A stretch of DNA of 64,000 nucleotides from Haberlea rhodopensis (taxonomy: Eukaryota; Streptophyta; Magnoliopsida; Lamiales; Gesneriaceae), in contig CAJQUN010000003.1 of the NCBI GenBank assembly GCA_907163345.1, positions 6,118,821 to 6,182,820 of the forward strand, read 5' to 3'. Under the pieces are notes generated by a model. The model made no database searches and was not told the origin of the DNA. It saw only the letters and a program-made list of their open reading frames with translations. A program made the translations under genes and the position numbers. This document shows positions 52,180-61,874 of this stretch, in pieces (within the stretch, counting starts at the first letter, position 1; the number at the start of each line of letters is the position of its first letter).

Positions 52180-53475
52180 GTATATCGGTGCATGTAATTT
52201 ATATGCACCGCATGAGATATGCATCACATGAGTCTATCTGTATATATAAATTACATGCACCGCTAGACACAAGAAAGTGAAAATGAAAATAATAATGAAA
52301 AATGTGAAGATTTTTCTATTTGTAACTGAGATAAGTTTCTGAAAATTCATGATGATGATGAAATCTCTTTACAAAGGGAATTGAGAATTAATGGATCCAG
52401 TCTTGTAGATAAAAACTATTGGTGGAATCAAATTATTTTCATGCACCTCATGAGATATGCATCGCATGAGTCTATCAGTGCATGCATAAGAAAGTGAAAA
52501 TGATGATAATAATGAATAATGTGAAGATTTTTCTATTTTTAACCGAGATTATTTTCTGAAAATTCATAATGATGATGAAATACATTTACAAAGGGTATTA
52601 GGAATTGATTGTTGCAGTCTTGTAGATAAAAATTGTTGGTGGAATCAAGTTATTTACATGCACCACATGAGATATACATCACATGAATCAAGCGGTGCAT
52701 GTAAATTCCATGCACCACTAGACACAAGAAAGTGAAAATGATGATAATAATGAATAATGTAAAGATATTTCTATCTTTAACTGAGATTAGTTTTTGAAAA
52801 TTCATAATGATGATGAAATTCATTTACAAAAGGAATTAGGAATAGATTGATGCAGCCTTATAGAAAAAAATTGTTGGCGAAATCAAGTTATTTACATGCA
52901 CCTAATGAGATATGCACCGCATGAGTCTAGCGATGCATGTAACATGAGTCTAGCGGTGCATGTAAATTATATGCACCGCTAGACACAAGAAAGTGAAAAT
53001 GATGATAATAATGAAAAATGAGACGATTTTTCTATTCTTAACTGAGATTAATTTCTGAAAATTCATATTGATGATGAAATCTCTTTAAAAAAAGGGAATT
53101 ATGAATTGATGGATGTAGTCTTGTAGATAAAAACTGTTGGTGGGATCAAGTTATTTATATGCATCGCATGAGTCTAGCGACGTATGTAAATTACATGCAC
53201 CGCTAGACACAAAAAGTGAAAATGATGATAATAATGAAAATGTGAAGATTTTCTATTTTTAACTGAGATTAGTTTCTGAAAATTCATAATGATGATGAAA
53301 TCCCTTTACAGAGAGAATTAGAAATTGATGGATGCAGTCTTGTAGATAAAAATTGTTGGTGGAATCAAGTTATTTACATGCACTGCATGAGATATGCATC
53401 GCATGTGTCTAGCGGTGCATGTAAATTACATGCATCGCTAGATACAAGAAAGTGAAAATGATGATAATAATGGCT
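52180..53475. repeat. Tandem repeat of about 220-260 bp, five to six copies
   Basis: The word aagaaagtgaaaatgatgat recurs (with variants) at about 52271, 52488, 52726, 52987, 53211 and 53447, so the unit is 217-261 bp. Each unit contains a palindrome-rich GCATGTAAATTACATGC block with ATGCACCGC(T)AGAC arms, then an AT-rich block (gatgatgaaat, cttgtagataaaaa, ggtggaatcaag). Copies differ by substitutions and small indels. No coding signature. Confidence 0.88.
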
Positions 53476-53689
53476 GATTCTCAAATAAAAACGTTATTTT
53501 GAATTCTTTTGTTACGCGTCGAGGCTGTCTCTGCTCTCGACATGGTGACCAAGACTCGTGAATTTAATTTGACTTCGTATTAAAAAAAAATTTATTTGCA
53601 TTATCACATTAAAATATTTTGACCAAGACTTATATGTGAAAAGTCACTTAAACACGTATAATACTCAAATAATATGGGTTAATTATTTT

Positions 53690-54045
53690 TTTAGTTGTAA
53701 ATTACATGCACATTTAGACTCATATGGTGCATGTGAGTCATGCGGTGCATGTAATTTACATGCACCGCACGAGACTAACAAAAAATTACCTAGTGGCGCA
53801 TGTAGTTTACATGCATCGATATACTATATTTTGGTTAAATACAGTACCTGAGTCTATCGGTGCATGTAATTTCATGCACAATAGACTAGCGGAGCATGTA
53901 AATTACTTGCACCACTAGATAATTCCTTGTTAGTCTCGTGCGGTGCATGTAAATTACATGCACCACATAACTCACATGCACCATACGTGTCTATAGGTGC
54001 ATGTAATTTACATGCACCTCTAGAGTCATATGGTGCATATATATT
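53690..54045. repeat. Cluster of short GCATGTAATTTACATGC palindromes
   Basis: The palindromic core of the preceding tandem repeat recurs several times here without the AT-rich spacer (about 53697, 53738-53766, 53796, 53862, 53940-53968, 53995-54017), together with (C/G)GTGCATGT and ATGCACC half-sites. CATGCA, the RY-type word, appears many times. Confidence 0.8.
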
Positions 54046-54675
54046 ATTTTTTATCACAATCTTTGATCACATATACAATCATCGAATATATGTTTAGTGG
54101 GAATCAAATAAGGAAGTAGAATTAATTTCGAGATTGCATTAGATAAAAATGGCTACTGAACAAATAAACTTAACATCATTCGCACTTTATTTATCAAAAT
54201 TCATCCTGCAAAAAAAAAATCATCTGCGGGAGTAACAAAATCACGTGAACACAAAAAAATAGATCAAATGCCACTGTGTGAACCAATGAGGGCAATACAC
54301 AGACACGAAAAAATCGTTTGACAATGGAATTCGATCAAATTAAAGCACAAAAGCAACGAGAAATCACAGGAATCCATCACAAAAGCAACAATTTGCAAGC
54401 AATGATCTGCACTCAAACGTTATGAATCTAGAATTCATGTTACGGAAATTGGATCGCACAACGTAATAATATGACGGAGAAAAAAAACCGAGCGCTTGTG
54501 AAGAGCGAAAGTCGGTGTTGATCAATTTCCGGGGCATGATTACTGAAATTTTTTGCACAATTCAAGCACAAATCAACAAAAAAAATTTCGCAAAACACCG
54601 ATGGTAATTCGAATAGAAAAGTGAACGAAAAACACAACAAAATCGACGGAATTGACACTTAATGAAACATTTCCT
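54046..54675. other. AT-rich intergenic DNA
   Basis: No gene or element end recognised. Confidence 0.5.
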
Positions 54676-54996
54676 GTCATGAGAGTCATCGTTCCAATGG
54701 CACTATAACCGAGTTCAACGACAGCAACTTCGAAATCCATGGCCGCACCCTATACTTCATCTTCGTTCTCTTCTCCATTATAATCGCAATCACGCTCTTC
54801 TTCCTCTACGCCAGATGGGCCTGCCGCTGCATCTGTCATTGCCCGCCACCTCCCTCTATCCCCATCCAATCAAGCGCCACCCTCATCCCCCATGTGGACT
54901 CGATACCACTTCAATCAACAGCCTGTCGATTCTACTCTACAAATCCAATATTGGGAACATTCACGCAAAGAGTGTTAAAGGAAAAACAAGTTCATG
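54676..54996 (+). pseudogene. Broken ATL-type RING-H2 E3 ligase (N-terminal part only)
   Basis: ATL proteins are membrane-anchored E3 ubiquitin ligases. From 54678 one frame reads HESHRSNGTITEFNDSNFEI then HGRTLYFIFVLFSIIIAITL and FFLYARWACRC, which is the N-terminus and transmembrane helix of one ATL subgroup. The start codon is lost: CATGAG stands where ATG-GAG would be expected. Around 54880-54900 the match moves to another frame with GLDTTSINSLSILLYKSN, the family's conserved GLD motif. The RING-H2 domain (CxxC...HxxH) that should follow is absent. Single-exon origin and truncation suggest a duplicated, dead fragment. Confidence 0.75.
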
Positions 54997-56053
54997 AATT
55001 TTGGGCAGGATTAAAATAGGTAGTTTTAATTTGGGAAGGAGGAAATACTTATAAGTAGAGGAAATAAAAAAATTGTACTTAGTTGAAATAAGTTTTTTAA
55101 AAGGTATATTTTGTTGAAAAAAAAAAATTAGTTGAAACATGTTTTGGAAAGTGGTACCTATGTGTATGACAAGTCTTAGTTTGTGGGCCTACATAGATTT
55201 TGTTTCTTTTTTTTTTAAAAAAAAACTGAAAGATGATACCAAAAAAAGGGGGGCAAACCCGATATACGAAGCTCCCACAATACGAGAGGTCTCAAGGGGT
55301 CGGGCAGGGGTGAACTTAGTAAAGGGCAAGGGTTACAAGTGCCCCCTTTTAAAAATTACAATTCTACCCTATTAAATTTTAGTTTAGCCCTTAAAAATTA
55401 TATTTCCCCCCTTAAATTATAATTTGACCATAAAATTTTTTTTGGTCTAAAATTTTAATTTCAAAATTTTTTATCCCCTTGTAGAAAAGCTAACATGCTA
55501 CATTTGCCAAACTCGGTCAAAGACTATGAACATAAAGAGGCTGACAATAAGGTCGGAGATGTCGGACAAGTAAAGTGCCTCGGTGGCAATAAAAATATTG
55601 TTATTGACACTTGAGGTTTACCTCAATTATGTCACTCCTTCGTGAAAATGGCTCAAGTTTAAGTCTTTTATAAAACTTTAAAAATACACATTTCAATTAT
55701 AAAAAAAAAATTAATTGTTATTAATTAATGAGAGCGATGACGAAATTACATGGCAACTTTCCGATGTCATGCTCAACTCATTCAGCCAAATGTTTATTTC
55801 CTCCCTTGAATTTTTGTAATAATCATAATAAAAATTTGCTAAGACCAATAAATCATATAATTTTACACTAAAAAAATCACAAGTTGAATCTTACAAATAT
55901 TTATATTTCCTCTGGCAACTTCTATGAAATTTTATACGTTTACAAACCCTCTCGTTCTAGTCATCTTCTTCTCCACTGCCAACTACCTGATTTATATACA
56001 TATATATCTATAGATATATATATATATCTCCACAGATCACTTTGATAAATCCC
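54997..56053. other. Intergenic region upstream of the C2-domain gene
   Basis: AT-rich DNA with homopolymers (for example 55205-55225). A TATATATATATAT run at about 56013-56030 lies close to the start codon of the next gene and may include its TATA box. No gene is seen. Confidence 0.5.
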
Positions 56054-56527
56054 ATGGAGTGCAGGAAATTCGAGATAACTTTAATATCAGCACACGACCT
56101 GGAAAACGTGCGCAGACTAGGCAAGATGAAGGTCTACGCCCGGGTCTCGATCGGGTCAACCAACCCGGAGGCGGAGAAACGGACCCCGACAGACCGGCAT
56201 GGGACGACCAACCCGGCCTGGAACTTCACCATGAAGTACACCATAAGTGAATCCATGGTACAGCACTACAACACCATGCTGGTTATCAAACTGTACTGTA
56301 AGCGGAAGCTGGGAGACAGATACATTGGAGAAATGCATACTGCCATGAAAGAACTGTTTGATTTTGCGAGGACTGTGGGAGGGAGCTGTATCCTAAGTTT
56401 CCCAGTGCAGAAGGGTTGCGTCCATTCCCAGGGTGGGATTAGGTTTTCTTGCAGGTTCGGAGAGAAGGTGATGCTCGATGAGTTGCTGTTGGCCGAAAGT
56501 CTTGCTGCGGGAATGAGCCTTGGATGA
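56054..56527 (+). CDS. SRC2-like C2-domain protein
   Basis: A small intronless gene of 157 aa consisting of one C2 domain, related to plant SRC2 proteins, which bind membranes and are linked to cold or stress responses (family knowledge). The start MECRKFEITLISAHDLENV is the typical SRC2 beginning. It is followed by KMKVYARVSIG, KRTPTDRHGTTNPAWNFTMK (the NPAWN core), LVIKLYCKRKLGDRYIGE and a C-terminal SFPVQKG ... GIRFSCRFGEKV, ending LLAESLAAGMSLG. The full-length SRC2 C-terminal Pro/Gly/Tyr-rich tail is missing, as in the short members of the family. The ATG at 56054 is the first in frame. GC content is clearly higher than the surroundings, as usual for intronless plant genes. The exact paralogue is not determined. 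Confidence 0.9.
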   Translation: MECRKFEITLISAHDLENVRRLGKMKVYARVSIGSTNPEAEKRTPTDRHGTTNPAWNFTMKYTISESMVQHYNTMLVIKLYCKRKLGDRYIGEMHTAMKELFDFARTVGGSCILSFPVQKGCVHSQGGIRFSCRFGEKVMLDELLLAESLAAGMSLG

Positions 56528-57159
56528 ATTTTTTTTTTTTGGTCTTTATATTCCATTTCTCAGATTCTGCTGTATCTGGTGTGTCCAAGAGAGGAAAAAA
56601 AATTGTTGGAACCTGTAAATATTATGATAGTGTTGGATATTTTTCTTTTGTGAGAAGTTAATCCACTGTTAGTTTCTTCTTCTTCTTTTTTTACTCAAAA
56701 CTAAAGCTTCTGAGCATATATATATACATGAATCCAGTGAATTAAAACATGTAAATACTTCAATATGATGGTAAATTTAGATGGATATGTATCTTTGGGG
56801 AATTTGAAGGCAAAGAAACATATGTCGAGGCATGACTTCGATTCTTTATTCTTAAAACGATATTATCATACTATGTTGTTTACGGTTTCGATAGCAATCT
56901 GTTTCCTAAAATACGACGACTATAATTAATTATATTAGCACTTCAAATCACAAATTCAATAAACTACAAAATTTAAAATACTCTCGGAAACTTTATGCGG
57001 GAAGATGCAAATACAAAGATTTGCTCTTGATCTTTTAATGTATAGTCTGCAGAAATTTATCATCAATCATAAGAGATTCCAAACAAATGAGCTTTATAAG
57101 TGCAACAACGACTATCATTCATCATTCATCAGGGAAAAGGCGCAAAAAAATCAATGGGT
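56528..57159. other. 3' flank of the C2-domain gene
   Basis: Probable 3' UTR, then AT-rich DNA. Nothing else is seen. Confidence 0.5.
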
Positions 57160-57900
57160 CTAACTTCAAATGCTGGTAACAAAAGATATTTTATTTGACA
57201 ATCTTGAACTTGACGAGGTTCTTGACTGATAATGCTCATGCAATCGAAGATGGAGAAATCAATACTCAAATAGAGGCTACAATTGATACATGGAATCGTG
57301 ACTTCCGACTTCCTATGTAAAAACTACATTATCTATGGACTTTATAATGCACTATACATGTATATTCAAGTACAAATTGCAAAAATAATTATGGGAATCA
57401 TTTAATAAGAAATATGATCCAATGATGCCGGCTTGAAGAAATCATAGTCGGACGATTCCTGGAATACAAGGTGATTGATTCAAAACTAATCATGGCTTAA
57501 GTGCAAGAATTACAAGGAATAATGCACGAAATACATGTGAAGGGAATGAGTTTAAGTGAATCATTCAAAGTGATGGGAATGATTTGAGAAGTTATCTCTA
57601 GAAGGATTCAAGAACTCTTTCAAGCACAAACATAGAGAAATGGGTTTGATGATCTAATTATTTGTCTACATATTGAGGAAAGACAATAAAAGTAAATTAC
57701 CAAATAGTGGCAATGACAAATTTGGTTGAGCAAAATAACGGCAAGAAAAGAAAAGTAAACTCGACGTTTAAAAATAATATAAAGTTGTAGTTCTCGTACA
57801 ATAAAGTAAGCTTGACATTAGATAGAAGGACTACGTAATATCAATGATGAGACAGTTGACTTCACATTACTCGACAGCCCATTTGGCGCCGTGCTCCCCA
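57160..57900 (+). pseudogene. Decayed Copia gag fragment
   Basis: Across several frames and stops the plus strand gives text typical of Copia gag (retrotransposon UBN2-type). It includes LTRFLTDNAHAIEDGEINTQ, CRLEEIIVGRFLEYK, VIDSKLIMAQVQELQGIMHE, GMSLSESFKVMGMI, RNGFDDLIICLHIEERQ and a Lys-rich end. Stops occur roughly every 20-60 codons, so it is old. No LTR was found next to it. Confidence 0.75.
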
Positions 57901-57944
57901 TTTACATCCAAACCCTCCGGTCGAGGATCACATTTATATTATTT

Positions 57945-58345
57945 TTTTGAGTTAGGTCAAATAACCCCTTGTAATTTGTCAAATAGACAACTTATCCTCA
58001 TATGGTTTAAAAATATGCATTTTACTCCCTTTGTTTACAAAATAGGCAGTTTACCCCCTTGGTTTGAAAATATGCATTTTACCCTATGTGGTTTGTGAAA
58101 ATATGCATTTTACCACCTTATAGTTTGTGAATATATGTGAAATACACCCTACACATAGGGGTAAACTGTCTAGTTTATAAACCATAGAGGGGTAAAATGC
58201 CTATTTTTACAAATCACATGGGATAAAATACCTATTTTCAAATCATAAAGGATGAACTGCCTATTTTGTAAACCACAGGGGTAAAAATGCTTATTTTCAA
58301 ACCATAGGGAGATAATCACCTATTTGGGAAACCATAAGAGGCTAA
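57945..58345. repeat. Foldback element with internal short repeats
   Basis: The left half repeats units of about 40 bp such as GTTTGAAAATATGCATTTTACCC. The right half contains the reverse complement (GGGGTAAAATGCCTATTTTTACAAA type), so the whole can fold on itself with its centre near 58150. A related but weaker stretch lies at 13960-14260. It behaves like a MITE; terminal duplication not found. Confidence 0.7.
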
Positions 58346-58882
58346 TATGCCAAAAACCTCTTAATTTTTATACCTTTAGATTAAATATTTATATGAAATT
58401 AAAATTATTTATAAATATTTGCTGTAATATGATAAAAACTGCTTACAAGAATTTTTTTTAATAAATAACGTCATTATAAATTTTGAGTTAATTATTTAAA
58501 TTGATAAACATAAAAATAATATGTAAATAACTTTTGAGTTAATTATTTAAACTGAAAACATAAAATAATATGTATATATTTTAAAAATTATAAATAAACA
58601 TTTGATGAAATGAAAGAATTATTGTAGATAAGATGGATTAGAAATATTCTAAATTTAGAAGTAAAGTTAAATTAGATGAACCAGAAATAAATTCGTAGTG
58701 TAAAATCAAAGCTAATGTGCATTTAAAAAAGAAATGTAATAGTTTACAAACAAAAATAGATTTAATATTAATTTAATTTACCCACATAATTCATTTTTTT
58801 TAAAGGAATAGTTAACCCTTTAAAATCTTGGACAAGACTTCTAGCCTCTGCATGCTGTTGCATACATTTTCAACATTTATAT
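58346..58882. other. 3' flank of the ASHR1-like gene
   Basis: AT-rich DNA; the right end is the probable 3' UTR of the minus-strand SET gene. Confidence 0.5.
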
Positions 58883-61777
58883 TCAGTAGTAGTTCTGAGA
58901 CCGAAGCTTGTATGAAGACTCTGCACGAGCTTCTTCCAACTTACTCGCAAGTTCCATCATGAAAGGTGTCTTTGTTCCATGAGTGATTCGTAAGACATTC
59001 CAAGCTTTCACAAACGACTTAACTGCTTCTTCTGTCTCGCCAAGAAACCTGTAAAATCAAGAACATAAGCAATGCTACAGGTCCTGGGAATTGTGTGAAT
59101 GAATAGAAAATGAGAATTCCAAGTATGACACCTTGGTAATGTATGAATCGGTTTTAGCAGACTTCAGCATTTAGACAGCAGTAAATAATTAAGAAAATTA
59201 GAAGAACAAAGCTAGCTGCACAGAGAGAAGAAAAAAGGAACAAAAAATTCTTACCATTCAAGTTTTCCACATGTATAATATTGCAATCCAAGCAATGGAT
59301 GGAATTTTGGATATACACCTGTGTTAAAGCAGGAATTCAGCACTCAAAACAAGGAAAGAAAAGGCACGCCTAGCGAACAATATATTCAAGAACCATAGAT
59401 ATTTAGTTCTCAACAACTAAGAAATAAGCCAAGAAACAGAATATATCAAATGGCACGTCAAATAGCTAAATCCTTCAATGAATTGGGTGTAATGGTAGTG
59501 TAGTATACTACATTGAACATAAAACTCGAATTTCAGTACATGAGCAAATAGTTAATTAACAATGGAATATCATAAAGTTATCTTGTGGAAAAGTGTGAAG
59601 CCAATAATTGCGTACTCTCGTAGATTGGAATGGTTAATCTGCAATATGATAGTGCTTCTTTCCAATCTTGAAGGTCCATGAATATCTAAACAAGTTAAGT
59701 ATCATCAGTATGTGCATATAACGATCCGAGGGAGTAAACTTCGAGAGAAACAACAAGTATGTGCCTTTAGAAGAGTCTCTCTAGTCCGCATAAGATTGAT
59801 TGAAAATGGATGGTCTAACTTCATTTGGAGTTTCTCCATCATCATATAAGCATCACTTGCCTCAGAGTTATCTGAATTATGTCAAGAATAAATCTGTTCT
59901 TCACAAGTAGATTCCATATCCTTGAGTATATAATTTTCACCCTCTCAACAAAATTGAAATATGGTGGCCATCCAAAAGGGGTATTTAAAAATGTGACTGC
60001 GGGAATGACTTTCCCATAGATAAGTGTTGCTCACTAAAATTATGAATCATGATTGCCGCCACTTTATCATTTGTTCTGCAAATGCATTTTTCCGTAAATC
60101 CAAAATCTAAAAGGATACGGCCTGAGGAAAGGGACATAGAAGCCTTTTCCAACATTAATTTGACTTCATTGGCGATGTGTTTTATCTCATCTTTGTCCCT
60201 AAGAAGTCCACATTGTTGGCATATGAATCCTGTACCTTCTGCATGTACAAAGAGATTGAATGAAATGACTTTGAAGTGACGTGTATTCAAAAACTCAAGA
60301 AGGGTGAAGATATGATCATTTAACAAAAAATGTACCAGAGTTGCGAAGAAGAAAACCACTACATTCATCATTCTTACAACTATAACCTTCAAGAATCGCG
60401 CTTTCTCGGATATCATCGAATTGACCCTTAAACATAAAAATCACCTTGTTTATAAGTGCAGATTAAATATATGGAGCATCTCAACTACGTAAGAAAATAT
60501 CACCAAAAAGTGGGGAAAGACATCGATGTACCAATTTTATGCAGCGAGAACAAGTACAACGGAAAAAGTACTGTTCTTTAAGAGCCTTTTGCCGAGTCAC
60601 GGTGCTTCCAGCTGTTTCTACGTAACTGATCAACACCTGAGGACAATGCCAATTATCCATCAAAACCAAAGTAAATCAAACTTCGATGACAATTTTGAAG
60701 ACACCAAATGAAATTTTTTTAAAGATGTTACCTCGGTACCTTTTGGTATGTGCCGCACAGCTCGTACCACTGCTTGTCTTCCCTCAAATACTAGAACAGA
60801 ATTGGATAAACAGCTAAAACACCAAAACCAATAATAAGTAATAATGTGGCAGGGGAAGAATAACAAGTAATTATGACTGTTACCTGTGATTTATGATAGA
60901 AATGACAGGGTACAGTCCTGTTCCGAGAGGTATCAGTTCATTGTCACAAATGGTATGTGCATTGCATGCTAGCTGAGGGTCATATATAAGAAATGCAGAC
61001 AATAGTTGAAAAACAAGCCATCAAATGGATTCAGGATATTAATATTCATCGAAATAATGAAATATTGTCATTATGCTCCACCAACTCGCAAACATATAAT
61101 ATCAAATGCATACACAGATAAGCACATGCACGGTGCACCCCAGTCAGATTTTCAATAATGTTCAATTCACTTCCATTTCCTTATAAAAGATTGACGAATG
61201 ATGCATCCAAGGAAAAGTCATATTTGGGACCAGTAATGGCTATCAAATCAATCACATCGAAGAAAATTATTATGAACAAACGCATCAGTCAGTGGAAAGG
61301 GACACCACATTTTTGCCAATTTTATTTAAAAATGGGAAATAGAAATGAAGTTTTAATCATGCATAAATGTATGAGGAGAAAATGACCCCCAGTTTGGTGA
61401 GATACCTTGGAAAAAAATTCTGCAATCTCTTTGATATTGATCTCAGAATCCGGCCATTGGAGTATCAAATTCACAAGGTTAGCCATCTGGGCGTACAACA
61501 CTAATTGTTTCTCATCGACATCAGCAATATCTTAGTGAATAAATTAGTTAAAAAACAAAACAGTTCAACGTTTTTCATCATATCAAAGTAGCCATCTGGG
61601 CGTAAAACACTAATTGTTTCACATCGACATCAGCAATATTCAGCAATATCTTAGTGAATAAATTAGTTAAAAATAAAACAGTTCAACGTGTTTCATCATA
61701 TCAAAGAAAGCACAAAGTCTAGCCCAAATAATACAAAAGGATACGAGATACCAAGGCCTCCACCAACTTGTAATTGT
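58883..61777 (-). CDS. ASHR1: ASHR1/SDG37-like SMYD-type SET-domain protein, C-terminal exons
   Basis: Putative histone-lysine methyltransferase of the plant SMYD-like group (family knowledge). Minus-strand exons join in frame: 61777(approx.)-61745, 61530-61406, 60972-60884, 60813-60732, 60636-60532, 60426-60336, 60238-60119, 59871-59765, 59685-59616, 59318-59255, 59048-58883. They read DNYKLVEALVSHIADVDEKQ, LYAQMANLVNLILQWPDSEI, CNAHTICDNELIPLGTGLYP, the SET motif INHSC across an exon border, VLISYVETAGSTVTRQKALK, the Cys cluster CTCSRC, FICQQCGLLRDKDEI, and the TPR-like end to ARAESSYKLRSQNYY. The N-terminus, including the MYND finger, lies beyond 64000, past a Copia insertion. Two introns are U12-type and one starts GC. 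No break is seen. Confidence 0.93.
59686..59764 (-). other. GC-AG intron
   Basis: The exon ends CTTCTAAAG and the intron begins GCACATAC; only this border keeps LLK joined in frame to IFMDLQDWKEAL. No nearby GT gives the right phase. Confidence 0.75.
59872..60118 (-). other. U12-type GT-AG intron in the ASHR1-like gene
   Basis: The 5' splice site is GTATCCTTTT (perfect U12 consensus). The branch-like ATTCTTGAC lies 9 bases before the final CAG. The reading frame is kept (SSG, then H, NSEASDAY). Confidence 0.85.
61480..61700. repeat. Tandem duplication across an exon start of the ASHR1-like gene
   Basis: About 105 bp is repeated: gtagccatctgggcgta ... atcttagtgaataaattag ... catcatatcaaag at 61487-61592 and again at 61590-61705. 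Each copy includes the intron 3' end and the first 40-odd bases of the exon. The outer copy also has an internal attcagcaat duplication and is cut off before any splice donor. Confidence 0.85.
61531..61744 (-). other. Second U12-type GT-AG intron in the ASHR1-like gene
   Basis: The 5' splice site is GTATCCTTTTG (perfect U12 consensus). The branch-like TTTTTTAAC lies 16 bases before the terminal AAG. Splicing here gives ALVS-H-IADVDEKQ in frame, matching the family. The intron contains a duplicate of its own 3' splice site. Confidence 0.8.
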
Positions 61778-61874
61778 CTGTGGCACTTGTGAGGAGAATC
61801 TAGTAGCAATAAAACATCATGGTCATTAGGTAGATAACATCTAGCTTCGAGAGCTACACAAGCACATAAGGTTG

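Noticed and set aside
56059..56556. Alternative frames on both strands of the C2 gene
   Set aside because: Shadows of a GC-rich coding exon with a clear C2 domain in another frame.
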